NCBI RefSeq assembly: GCF_003574295.1
Contig: NZ_BHGK01000001.1
Location: 1,240,001 to 1,304,000 of the forward strand
Origin: Mediterraneibacter butyricigenes
GTDB lineage: Bacteria > Bacillota > Clostridia > Lachnospirales > Lachnospiraceae
DNA: 64,000 bases
Direction: 5' to 3'
The position numbers and the translations under genes are program-made. The first letter of the stretch is position 1. Each line of letters starts with the position of its first letter. The notes under the pieces were generated by a model. The model worked only from the letters and a program-made list of their open reading frames with translations. It was not told the DNA's origin and made no database searches. Positions 1-8,334 of the stretch are shown here, in pieces.

Positions 1-243
1 ACCGCCATTTGTAAAAGAAACGGTGTCAAGCGTTTGGATTTATTTGGTTCTTTTGCCACCGGAACCGCCACTCCTACAAGTGATATTGATTTTGTAGTAT
101 ATGGATGCAACGACTTGATAAAATTAGAAAATGATCTGACTGAAATAAATACTCTCAGAAAAATAGATATTTTTGATTTTGATTCGATTCACAACGAATT
201 TTTATTGGAGGATATAAGAAAATATGGAAAGCAAATCTATTAA
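1..243 (+). CDS. MNT-domain nucleotidyltransferase (5' truncated by window edge)
   Basis: The reading frame is open from the first base, so the true start lies outside the window. The visible protein carries the minimal nucleotidyltransferase signature GSFATGTATPTSDID, whose GS and DxD residues bind nucleotide and metal. A third acidic position follows in KIDIFDF. Proteins of this type act as the antitoxin/NTase half of HEPN-MNT modules. Its 3' end overlaps the downstream HEPN gene by 20 nt, so the two are translationally coupled. Family and pairing are seen in the sequence; the toxin-antitoxin role is inferred from the family. Confidence 0.85.
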   Translation, partial: TAICKRNGVKRLDLFGSFATGTATPTSDIDFVVYGCNDLIKLENDLTEINTLRKIDIFDFDSIHNEFLLEDIRKYGKQIY

Positions 244-628
244 TCGTTATCATACTTTTTGTAAAAGTCTGGAAAATTTAAAAAAGAGTCTGACTGCCGA
301 TCCCACGGCTGATTTTGTTTTAGAGGGAACTGTACTTACGTACTGTCTGACTTTTGATATTTCCTGGAAAGTTATGAAAGATATTTTAATAAAAGAAATG
401 GGGATTTTGGATTTTGCCACGGGCTCTCCCCGTGAAACTTTACAGCAAGCCTTCACCAACCATCTGATCGATGATGACCGCTGGATTGAAATGATGAAAG
501 TAAGGAACCATTTAGCTCATGATTATGATGGAACATTTGCAGTAAAACAGTTCCAGAATATTATACAGGTTTATTATCCTCTGTTTGAAATATTCCGGGA
601 TCATGTGAAGAAATATTTCGAGAATTAA
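224..628 (+). CDS. HEPN-family nucleotidyltransferase substrate-binding protein (HI0074-like)
   Basis: This 134-residue all-helical protein carries RNHLAHDYD near residues 103-111, the Rx4H motif typical of HEPN domains. In active HEPN toxins that motif forms a ribonuclease site; in HI0074-type proteins it supports the paired nucleotidyltransferase. Length and the overlap with the upstream MNT gene fit the HI0074/HI0073 pair. Known MNT partners silence HEPN toxins by AMPylation in some systems (family knowledge). Whether this pair is an active toxin-antitoxin cannot be told from sequence. Confidence 0.85.
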   Translation: MESKSINRYHTFCKSLENLKKSLTADPTADFVLEGTVLTYCLTFDISWKVMKDILIKEMGILDFATGSPRETLQQAFTNHLIDDDRWIEMMKVRNHLAHDYDGTFAVKQFQNIIQVYYPLFEIFRDHVKKYFEN

Positions 629-726
629 GTTTTGCGCAGCTCCACGAAAGAGTCATAATATACAGCGCTAAAATAATATGTGGTACTGAGATTGTACCCA
701 TGCTTTTGAAGGTTTACTTATTTCTT

Positions 727-782
727 CCGCAAAAGGAATGCATAAGGTAAGCGTAAGCGGTTCCCATTGTAACCTTTTGCGG
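727..782. repeat. 10-bp perfect inverted repeat in the convergent intergenic region
   Basis: CCGCAAAAGG at 727-736 pairs exactly with CCTTTTGCGG at 773-782 across a 36-nt loop. It lies between the HEPN gene (ends 628) and the convergent BglG-type regulator (ends 837). It may serve as a weak terminator for either, but no clear T-tract follows on either strand. A smaller hairpin, GGTAC-loop-GTACC, sits near 682-698. Confidence 0.5.
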
Positions 783-836
783 GAGGATAATGGTTTTCAG
801 CAACACATTGTCCGTATTACCCTTCCCGCTCTTGCT

Positions 837-3041
837 TTACACACCCGAAACTTCCGTCACAATCTTCTGAAAATATTTTTTCAGGTTTTTCGTAATCGCC
901 TCTCGGATTTCGTCTTCATCTTTTTGCTCTACCGTCTCCATCAATTCGTAATCTTCGATCAACATGGTGCTGATATACCCCAGGATCTCATTGTTGATCT
1001 GCAAATGCTCATCCACGGGAACCAGCATCACAAATACCGCTGAAATTCCTTTCATATAGGGATCTGTAAATCGGATATCTTCCGGTTTCATAGAATCGTT
1101 GGGTCCGTGTTTCATTTCCTCAAAGTCTGTGTTTGCACGTTTCGTTTCTTCGAACGCTTCCCTTGCACGTTCTGCGCTCGTGAATTCCGTCTTTTCACAT
1201 TTTCCCGGCAGGCAGACTGCAAGGGTCGGCCTTACCACGCCTTCTGACCGGTTATGCAAGAGTGCAAAGCCAAACTCTGCGTAAACCTGAGTTGCGATTT
1301 CTTCCCGCCGCATAATATCCGCATAGATTTTTTCCTGGCGATCCTGGTAAGGGGAACATCGTTTTGCAATCTGTTCTACCAACTGTTGGAATCCGATTGC
1401 ACTGTCTTCTTCATAAATATCCAGATGCTCAATTACGGTTCGAATCTGGACTGCAATCTGATGGATCCTTGTCAGTTCATCGGAAAAAGTTTCTTCTTCC
1501 TTCTTCGCCGGCATCCGCTCATACTGATAGACCATCCGCCGAATCCGTTCCATATCCGTTTCATTTAAAAGCGGACTCACATCGATCACCGGAATTTCTG
1601 ATTTTTCCATTGGAATACTGGTGATAAAGAAATCGGTATTACTCACGATATATGGGGTAATATCATTTTTCCCATAGGTTGAGATCCGCACCCGATCCCC
1701 GAACTGCTTCTCCAGCTTTGAAGACATCAGGCGTGAAATACCGATTCCACTGGAACACACCACGCCGATCTCCACTCTTCGGATCTGTTCTTTCTGTCCT
1801 TCCAGCCGCACCAGTGCTGCGCCGAAATGCACCGTCAGAAATCCGATTTCTTCTTCCGGAACCGGACAGTTCAACTTTTCACCTAATACATTTCCCACCC
1901 GGACACATTTTTCAAAAAGATCCGGGTATTCTTTCTTTATATCATCCAACACCGGATTCTGAATCTGCATGTTATGTTTTAACCGCACAAAAGTGGGCTG
2001 CAGATGCGCCAGAAGTCCCTGCAGGAACTCATCATCCTGTTTCAGAAGATACCCGGCTTTTTCATCAAATGCATCAATCATCTGATTCAACAATTGCTGA
2101 ACCTCCCGGTTTTCCAGATCCAGAACTTCGGTTCCTTCCAGTGCCACCTTTTCATGCTTGGAGCCTTTGATATGCAGACAAATGTATGAGATTTCCACAT
2201 CCGGGATCTGAATTTCAAATTCCTCTTCCAGTTCTTCTACGATCTCTTCTGCCAGCCGATAATCCTCATCCTTCGACAGTTCTTCCTGCCATTTCGCATT
2301 TGACTCAATCACTTCGCCTTTCAGGATTCGATTGATCGCAATGGAGATATGAATGACCAACCCCACATAAGAGTTTTCCGTCAGCGTCAAAACTTTGGTA
2401 TGGTTCATCCCCCGCAGACACTCCATGACCCTGCACATAATCTCATCATTTAATATCTTTCCGATCCCACTCTTTTTCAGGGCATCTTCCCTGTCATATT
2501 CATAGGCCTCCCGGACCGCTTTTGTATCAATATTTTCCTGGATAAATGCCCGCAGTGCTTTCCGGTAATTTTCTTCCTCTCCCAGAATTACCACACCGCT
2601 TCCCGGCTTTTTCCCCACATGCAGATCAAATTTCTCCAGCCATTTTCCGACCACATCCAGATCTGTCCGGATCGTCGCTTCGCTGACCTGGAACTGACTG
2701 CTGTAATAAAACAGTTTTTTCAGTCCCTTTTCTTTCAGGATTTCCAGGATCAGACGCTTCCTTCGTTCTTCCCGGTCTCCGCCATCATACCCATCTGCAT
2801 CAGAAAGTTCCCGTTTCAACCGTTCCTTTTCTTCTTCGCTTCCCTCCAACCAGACTCCCACACCGGTCTTGGAATGAAAGGTCAGATCATATCCTTTTAA
2901 GGACTGTTTTGCATATTCCAGTTCCCGCTGTACGGTTCGTTTACTTTTTCCGATCTGTTCTGCCACTTCCTGCACCGAAACCGGTTCCTTTTGATTCAGA
3001 AGTACCAGAAAAATCTGTCTCATTCTTGCTCCGATTTCCAT
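837..3041 (-). CDS. BglG/MtlR-type PTS-controlled transcriptional regulator
   Basis: The 734-residue protein has the layout of MtlR-like activators: N-terminal winged-helix HTH domains (about 1-150), two PRD domains with phosphorylatable histidines (about 190-295 and 300-410), a galactitol-type EIIB-like domain with the Cys loop VVCSSGIGISR near residue 425, and a C-terminal mannitol/fructose-type EIIA-like domain (about 545-730) with a His in LLHNRSEG. Such regulators read PTS phosphorylation state through these sites. The start has a GGAGG site upstream and overlaps the EIICB gene by 22 nt, so they are coupled. It probably controls one or both PTS systems of this run. It lacks an AAA+ domain, so it is not a LevR-type sigma-54 activator. 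Confidence 0.88.
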   Translation of the reverse strand: MEIGARMRQIFLVLLNQKEPVSVQEVAEQIGKSKRTVQRELEYAKQSLKGYDLTFHSKTGVGVWLEGSEEEKERLKRELSDADGYDGGDREERRKRLILEILKEKGLKKLFYYSSQFQVSEATIRTDLDVVGKWLEKFDLHVGKKPGSGVVILGEEENYRKALRAFIQENIDTKAVREAYEYDREDALKKSGIGKILNDEIMCRVMECLRGMNHTKVLTLTENSYVGLVIHISIAINRILKGEVIESNAKWQEELSKDEDYRLAEEIVEELEEEFEIQIPDVEISYICLHIKGSKHEKVALEGTEVLDLENREVQQLLNQMIDAFDEKAGYLLKQDDEFLQGLLAHLQPTFVRLKHNMQIQNPVLDDIKKEYPDLFEKCVRVGNVLGEKLNCPVPEEEIGFLTVHFGAALVRLEGQKEQIRRVEIGVVCSSGIGISRLMSSKLEKQFGDRVRISTYGKNDITPYIVSNTDFFITSIPMEKSEIPVIDVSPLLNETDMERIRRMVYQYERMPAKKEEETFSDELTRIHQIAVQIRTVIEHLDIYEEDSAIGFQQLVEQIAKRCSPYQDRQEKIYADIMRREEIATQVYAEFGFALLHNRSEGVVRPTLAVCLPGKCEKTEFTSAERAREAFEETKRANTDFEEMKHGPNDSMKPEDIRFTDPYMKGISAVFVMLVPVDEHLQINNEILGYISTMLIEDYELMETVEQKDEDEIREAITKNLKKYFQKIVTEVSGV

Positions 3042-4507
3042 GGACTCCCTCCGTTTCTTCTCTGGATTTTCTCAAGCAGCGGACGATACAGTTCCGTCTG
3101 CATCAGGTTTTCCACCGTATAAATTTCCCGACTATCCAATTCTTTTGGCAACAAAGGTCTGTAATCTTTCTGACACACGATAATCTGTGCGGTATCCGGC
3201 ACCAGATCTGCCGCATAAGCTTCCACCGTCACATCTGTGATCTGCTCCTGTCGCAAAAGCCGCCGGAAAACAGCCGCTCCCATGGCGGAAGATCCCATGC
3301 CGCCATTGCAGACTACCGCAATTTTTTTATATTCCGCTCCCGAATCTGCCAAGTTGCTTGCGCCACCAACAAGATTCCGTCCGTTCTCTTTGTCTTGTTC
3401 TGTATTATCACATTCAAAGTTCCATGTAGGCTCTTTCGCTTTTTCCCCTTCTTCTCCCGACTTCTCACCCTCATCGTCACTGGCACTTCCCATTTTCCGA
3501 CTCCTCAGCACCAGCAAGCCACCATAAAAAGACACCACCGCCGAAACGAAGATCCCCGCCAAAACCGGAACCAGGGAAGCTCGCCCGGACATCAGAAACA
3601 AGGTCACAATACTTCCCGGGGATACCACGCCTTGTACGCCGGCTCCCAACAGGGAAAAACAAACAGTTCCTGAAACACCGCCCAGAATCAACGGCAACAA
3701 CAGCCGGAAATTCGACCATACATAGGGAAAATAAACTTCATGGATTCCGCCGGCCACCTCTGTCACGATGGCTGCTGCCAGTTCCTGCTTTTTCCGTTCT
3801 TCTTTCAGTTTCCAGTAAAGTGCCAACAATACCCCTAGTCCTGGTCCCGGATTTGCCTCCAGCAGAAACAGGATCGAACTTCCGGTTTCCTGTACCTGCT
3901 GTATCCCAAGGGGAACCAGAATGACATAATTGGTGACATTATTTAAGAAAAAGACCTTCGCCGGTTCGATCAGAAAGCTCAACAGCCAGGTCATTTTCTG
4001 CTGCACCAGAAAATCCACGCCGCGGTACAACCCTCCTGCCAGTACATTCAGCACCGGCACAATCGCCCACATCCCAAGGGCTGCAAGCAAGGCTCCCAGA
4101 ATTCCCAGGCACAAATTTTTCACCAGCATCTGAATCCCCGGATTCACCGACTGCCGGATCTTTTTATCCACAAGTTTCCACAGGATTCCCGCTGCCGGCC
4201 CTGCAATCATCGCAGCAAAAATTCCGGCATCTGTATCTTTCATCAACATGCCACCTACTGCCAGAACCGCCAGAATTCCTCCTGACACATTGCCCTCTTT
4301 TCCACAGATCAGCCGTCCCCCCTCAAACGCCATCAAAGTCGGAAGCATCCAGCGATAGACAAATTGAGAAAGGGCATACATATTTTCATTTGGGAACCAT
4401 CCCCGCTCGTGGAAGAGCACGGACAGAAGTCCCACGAAAATAAATATGCCTACATTGTTCATGATGATCCTTGTATAAAAATTGCCGATCCTGCGCAGCT
4501 TTTTCAT
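3020..4507 (-). CDS. Mannitol-type PTS EIICB component (divergent paralogue)
   Basis: The 495-residue membrane protein has an N-terminal EIIC domain (about 1-345) with the family's conserved LLEANPGPGLGVLLA and GGIHEVYFPYV segments. A charged linker follows, then a C-terminal EIIB domain with the phosphocysteine loop VCNGGMGSSAMG. It would transport and phosphorylate a hexitol-like substrate. The linker is rich in Lys/Glu. Compared with the second mannitol-type protein at 22790-24244, the EIIC core is clearly more divergent (MNNVGIFIFVG against MPNIGAFIAWG), so its substrate may differ. No free mannitol-type EIIA gene is adjacent; phosphate could come from the GatA-like EIIA in the same run. 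Confidence 0.85.
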   Translation of the reverse strand: MKKLRRIGNFYTRIIMNNVGIFIFVGLLSVLFHERGWFPNENMYALSQFVYRWMLPTLMAFEGGRLICGKEGNVSGGILAVLAVGGMLMKDTDAGIFAAMIAGPAAGILWKLVDKKIRQSVNPGIQMLVKNLCLGILGALLAALGMWAIVPVLNVLAGGLYRGVDFLVQQKMTWLLSFLIEPAKVFFLNNVTNYVILVPLGIQQVQETGSSILFLLEANPGPGLGVLLALYWKLKEERKKQELAAAIVTEVAGGIHEVYFPYVWSNFRLLLPLILGGVSGTVCFSLLGAGVQGVVSPGSIVTLFLMSGRASLVPVLAGIFVSAVVSFYGGLLVLRSRKMGSASDDEGEKSGEEGEKAKEPTWNFECDNTEQDKENGRNLVGGASNLADSGAEYKKIAVVCNGGMGSSAMGAAVFRRLLRQEQITDVTVEAYAADLVPDTAQIIVCQKDYRPLLPKELDSREIYTVENLMQTELYRPLLEKIQRRNGGSPWKSEQE

Positions 4508-4517
4508 AGGTTGCCTC

Positions 4518-5594
4518 TTATTCTTTATATTTTACATGCTTATGGATGACCATCGCCAGTTTAAATACGATCGCCTGATCAAAATTTCTCACGTCCAGTC
4601 CTGTAAATTTCCTCACCTTTTCGATTCGGTACATCAACGTATTTCTATGGATAAACAACTGTCTGGCCGTCTCCGATACATTCAGATTGTTGTCAAAAAA
4701 GCATTGAATCGTATCCAAAGTTTCCGACTCCATCGTCTCGAAGCTTCCCTTTATAAATACTTCTTTTAAATAACGCTCACATAGTGGAAGCGGCAATTGA
4801 TAAATCAGCCGGTTGATTCCCAGATGAGCATAATTAATTACACTGGACTTTTCTTCAAACAGATACAATAACGCCAAAGCATAGATACATTGTTTATAAG
4901 ATTCTGGAAGCTGCCGGATATCTGTCACGATCTCTCCGATTCCGACTGCCGGTTTTTCTCCATACAGTTCTTCTGCTGTCTGTTGGAAATAATTTCCCAT
5001 CTCATCCAGTTCTTCCCGTGTCGTATTGGATCGCACCTCGGCAATCACCAGAACATCGGTTTCTGTCATGGAAAACACCTCATATTTTGCCGGTTTCTCC
5101 ATATCCTGGATTAAGGAATTCCAGTCCCAGTCTGATTCTGTCTTCCGGAATCTTAACAGGAACACCGTCCGTGGTTTCAGAAGAGGAATCTTCAACATAT
5201 TTGCACGCACATGTACATCTTCCGGAAGTATATTCTCTAAAAACAGATTTTTGTAGAACAGATGACGGTTATATTTTTCTTCAAAATATGCCTTCATTCC
5301 GGTAAAACACACTGCAAGAATCGTCACATAATCTTCTGCGACCTGATCCGTTCCTTCCACAAATACTGCAAATTTCATTAAATGATTCTGATAAAACACT
5401 CTGTATGTATTCTCAGCCACGATAAAGCTTTCGTTTTCTTCTACTTTATAATCTATTAAATTAAACGAGTTTTTCAGCCCGATCCATTCCTGATTGCTGC
5501 ATGAAACAATCTCCTTGCTGTCTATCACTCCAAAGGTTCTCGGGATACTTTCCTGCAACTGATATACATATCCCTGAAAGAATCTGTCTGCCAT
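4518..5594 (-). CDS. PucR/CdaR-family transcriptional regulator
   Basis: The 358-residue protein ends in the characteristic PucR C-terminal helix-turn-helix, with the core NVSETARQLFIHRNTLMYR, a hallmark of CdaR/PucR sugar-diacid and purine regulators. The central part fits a GGDEF-like regulatory domain and the N-terminus looks like a ligand-sensing domain. Family members activate nearby catabolic genes in response to small acids or sugars. It lies between the two PTS transporters of the run, so it is a candidate substrate sensor for the module. The inducer is unknown. Confidence 0.82.
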   Translation of the reverse strand: MADRFFQGYVYQLQESIPRTFGVIDSKEIVSCSNQEWIGLKNSFNLIDYKVEENESFIVAENTYRVFYQNHLMKFAVFVEGTDQVAEDYVTILAVCFTGMKAYFEEKYNRHLFYKNLFLENILPEDVHVRANMLKIPLLKPRTVFLLRFRKTESDWDWNSLIQDMEKPAKYEVFSMTETDVLVIAEVRSNTTREELDEMGNYFQQTAEELYGEKPAVGIGEIVTDIRQLPESYKQCIYALALLYLFEEKSSVINYAHLGINRLIYQLPLPLCERYLKEVFIKGSFETMESETLDTIQCFFDNNLNVSETARQLFIHRNTLMYRIEKVRKFTGLDVRNFDQAIVFKLAMVIHKHVKYKE

Positions 5595-5702
5595 TTTTCA
5601 CACCACCTTATCAGTGCCATTATTATAACATTTTGCCTTAGATGAAACAAGCAGAAGTCCCTCTCAGAACTCCTGCCATGTTTCCTTAAAATAACTCTAT
5701 TA

Positions 5703-7160
5703 TTACTCGATATATCCTCTTTCCTGAAGATATTCTTCGCTGGCACCTGCTGCCATCCACCATTTCTTTTTATTCTTTCTGAAAGAAATGTAGATCAGTC
5801 CGTAAACAGCCAGAACCAGAATGATTCCAACCACTCTCATCATACCTTCTGCGGAAAATGCTTTGTATACCAGATACAGTACCGGATTGGTTCCTACGGT
5901 CCAGGATGCAATTCCCAATCCCTGTGAGAATGCATTTGCCACAGATTCCATCTGATTGGAAACACCTGCAGATTCTGCTGCTTTTGTAAAAGCTGCACAC
6001 ACATCCGAATTCAGGATATTCGCAATGTTAAACCAGACTGTACCGGAAATAATGGTCAGAAGAATATCTCCTCTGAATACACAGATCAGACCGGCTGTCA
6101 TGAATGCCATTGCCGGAATATCTGCCAGCATCAGGATCTTATTTCCAGGCATAATAATAGAAGTAAAGAATACGATCGGGATCAGGATCAGGGCAGCTGC
6201 CATATTGTCTCCGTTTCCGAAGAATACAGCCGGATCCATTGCTACGTGGAAGAATTTACGATTGGATTTTCCCTCTCTTGCTCTTGCCTGCATGGACTGG
6301 CTAAGCGGAATCAGACCTTTTACAAACAGACCGGAAACAGATGGATAAATGACCATAACGCCGGCAATCGTAATTGCAGTCGAAATAATTCCTGCCCAAG
6401 TTGCAACTTCACCCAGTCCCTGTGTGGAACCAAGCAATGTGATCAGAAGTCCGACTATAAGTCCGATGGAAAGTGGTTCTCCCCAGAACCCGAATCTTTC
6501 CTGAAGGCTTTCTGCGCTGACCGGTTTGGTCTTAATTTTCAGTTTCACTACGATCCAGCGAACGATCATGGCAAACGGTGCACCACCCTGAGGTACACTG
6601 GTAAGTGTCAGGTTGTCATATCCGTTAAATTCCTGCAAAGACGGAGCAATAATATCTGCGATCAGAAGTACTACCAGGTTGCAGACAACGGCTGCTGCCA
6701 CGCCAAGTGCAAAACTTCCGGTTGTGAACTGTACGATAACTGCCCAGAATACGAACTGATAATAGTTCCAGATATCTGTAGGCTGGAAGGTATCTACCAG
6801 GTTCAGAGCAAATAACAACAGGTTTAAGCCAAGTCCCAATACCAGATAGATATATCCTAATGTATTGGAATATACTACAACGGATGCCCCCTGCCATCCG
6901 ATGTCAATATACGGAAGGGAAATTCCCACATTACTTGCCATTGCGGTAACATATGGCGTAATCGCTGACATCAGGATTCCCAGTACTGCATTAAACAGCG
7001 TCAGTCCGACAGCCATGTAGATTGCTCCCTGGAACGATTTCTTTACACCGACACGCATGCACATACTGATGATAAAAATAACGATTGGTACGATGATAGT
7101 ACTGCCGAAAATACCCATCACGCTGTTAAACGCATTACCTAATGATAATAAAGCCTGCAT
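5703..7160 (-). CDS. Galactitol-type PTS EIIC permease
   Basis: This 485-residue polytopic protein matches the GatC/PTS-Gat IIC family in length, multiple hydrophobic spans and the central NGYDNLTLTSVPQGGAPF segment. It forms the membrane channel that takes up a polyol or related sugar during phosphorylation by the EIIB encoded just downstream. Its start follows a strong site, AAAGGAGG. Known substrates of this family include galactitol, D-arabitol, ribitol and other sugars, so the name does not fix the substrate. Confidence 0.9.
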   Translation of the reverse strand: MQALLSLGNAFNSVMGIFGSTIIVPIVIFIISMCMRVGVKKSFQGAIYMAVGLTLFNAVLGILMSAITPYVTAMASNVGISLPYIDIGWQGASVVVYSNTLGYIYLVLGLGLNLLLFALNLVDTFQPTDIWNYYQFVFWAVIVQFTTGSFALGVAAAVVCNLVVLLIADIIAPSLQEFNGYDNLTLTSVPQGGAPFAMIVRWIVVKLKIKTKPVSAESLQERFGFWGEPLSIGLIVGLLITLLGSTQGLGEVATWAGIISTAITIAGVMVIYPSVSGLFVKGLIPLSQSMQARAREGKSNRKFFHVAMDPAVFFGNGDNMAAALILIPIVFFTSIIMPGNKILMLADIPAMAFMTAGLICVFRGDILLTIISGTVWFNIANILNSDVCAAFTKAAESAGVSNQMESVANAFSQGLGIASWTVGTNPVLYLVYKAFSAEGMMRVVGIILVLAVYGLIYISFRKNKKKWWMAAGASEEYLQERGYIE

Positions 7161-7208
7161 AAACTGTTACCTCCTTTTCTCATTTCCTCTCTTTGATTGT
7201 TTTTGTTG

Positions 7209-7511
7209 TTACTCTTCCATAATTCTTCTGATTTCTTTTAAAAGTTCTTCTGTAAATTCTTCAGCCCCAACTCCTGTAAATAACGGAAGTCCCAGCATCA
7301 CCGGAGCTCCTGCCTTATTCGTAGCATTGGTCTTTCCTGTCACAACAATCAGATCATATCCTTCCAGATTTGCAACTTCCGTGATCTTGTGTGGTGTGAT
7401 CGAGAACTGAATTTTTTCTTTCTTTAAAATGTCTTTGATCTTATCTGTTACGACTGTCGTTGTAAAGATACCTCCACCACATGCAACTGCCATCTTAATC
7501 TTGCTTTTCAT
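7209..7511 (-). CDS. Galactitol-type PTS EIIB
   Basis: The 100-residue protein has the GatB fold signature: an N-terminal Rossmann-like strand followed by the phosphocysteine loop VACGGGIFTTT. It passes phosphate from the EIIA protein (7531-8019) to the substrate bound by EIIC (5703-7160). Length is typical of free-standing GatB proteins. The EIIA, EIIB and EIIC genes are adjacent and in the usual order. Confidence 0.9.
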   Translation of the reverse strand: MKSKIKMAVACGGGIFTTTVVTDKIKDILKKEKIQFSITPHKITEVANLEGYDLIVVTGKTNATNKAGAPVMLGLPLFTGVGAEEFTEELLKEIRRIMEE

Positions 7512-7530
7512 ACGCTCTCTCCTCTCTGAA

Positions 7531-8019
7531 CTATGCTTCCGTTACCAGATACTCATCCAGCAATGCCTTCATCTGTTCCATGACTTTTTCTGCCTCTTTC
7601 GTTTCCATCATCTGATGCAGTTCTTCCTCACTCTGGAAAATCGTACTGAATTTTCTGAGAACCGCTGTCTGATAACTGGGATCTGTGATTCCGAATAAAA
7701 AAACCAGTCTTGTTTCGATGACTTCGTCCGGATCCCCCATGCATCGAAATGACACCGGTTCATCCAGAACCGCCATTGAGAAAAAGGATCGTAAGCATCC
7801 GTCATGAATATGCGGGATTGCAAGCGGCACCATGGTTGGAAGTCCTGTGGGATATTCTTTTTCCCGTTCCAGAATCGCCTGCACAAACACCGGTTCAATA
7901 CAACCATTGTCCATTGCCTTGTCACACAGCAGACGAATCACGGACTCTGCATCCTCTGCCTGTACCCCGGTCAGTATCATCGTAGGATTTGTATATAATC
8001 CAACTGTCTCCATATGCAT
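7531..8019 (-). CDS. PTS EIIA, fructose/galactitol type
   Basis: The 162-residue protein fits the PTS_EIIA_2 family, with the phosphoacceptor histidine in LAIPHIHDG near residue 82. It accepts phosphate from HPr (8028-8306) and donates it to EIIB. It could also serve the mannitol-type EIICB at 3020-4507, which has no EIIA of its own; that is inference. It lies 8 nt from HPr, so the genes are co-transcribed. Confidence 0.88.
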   Translation of the reverse strand: MHMETVGLYTNPTMILTGVQAEDAESVIRLLCDKAMDNGCIEPVFVQAILEREKEYPTGLPTMVPLAIPHIHDGCLRSFFSMAVLDEPVSFRCMGDPDEVIETRLVFLFGITDPSYQTAVLRKFSTIFQSEEELHQMMETKEAEKVMEQMKALLDEYLVTEA

Positions 8020-8027
8020 TTCCCCCT

Positions 8028-8306
8028 TTACTCTTCGCCGAATTTGCTTTGAACCAATGCAACCAATTCTTCTACTGCTTCCTTTTCATCCTCTCCTTCT
8101 GCACTGATTTCAGCCGTTACTCCCTGAGCAAGGCCCTGTGTGATCAGCATGATGATTGATTTTGCATTTGCCTTACAGCTTCCCTCTTCGTCCATATTCT
8201 GGATATAGACTTTGCTTTTAAATTTCTTTGCCAGCGCTGTAAAATCCGATGCCGGACGGGCATGAAGTCCTGTTTTGTTTTCTATTACGACCTGTTTTGC
8301 ATACAT
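8028..8306 (-). CDS. ptsH: HPr family phosphocarrier protein
   Basis: The 92-residue protein has the HPr active site TGLHARPAS, with the His that takes phosphate from enzyme I. It also has a conserved regulatory-serine region, ANAKSIIMLITQG, where HPr kinase acts in Firmicutes. It therefore looks functional both as a PTS phosphocarrier and possibly as a CcpA co-regulator. It sits between EIIA and enzyme I inside the module. Whether it is the only HPr of the cell or a dedicated copy cannot be decided here. Confidence 0.9.
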   Translation of the reverse strand: MYAKQVVIENKTGLHARPASDFTALAKKFKSKVYIQNMDEEGSCKANAKSIIMLITQGLAQGVTAEISAEGEDEKEAVEELVALVQSKFGEE

Positions 8307-8334
8307 GGCAATTTCTCTCCTTTACTTCTTCGCA

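Noticed and set aside
837-3041. Sigma-54-dependent LevR-type activator
   Set aside because: It has HTH, PRD, EIIB and EIIA domains but no AAA+ domain, so it does not explain the rpoN gene at 49349.
1679-3673. Plus-strand frames opposite the BglG-type and EIICB genes
   Set aside because: They are antisense shadows of well-supported genes, with no motifs of their own.
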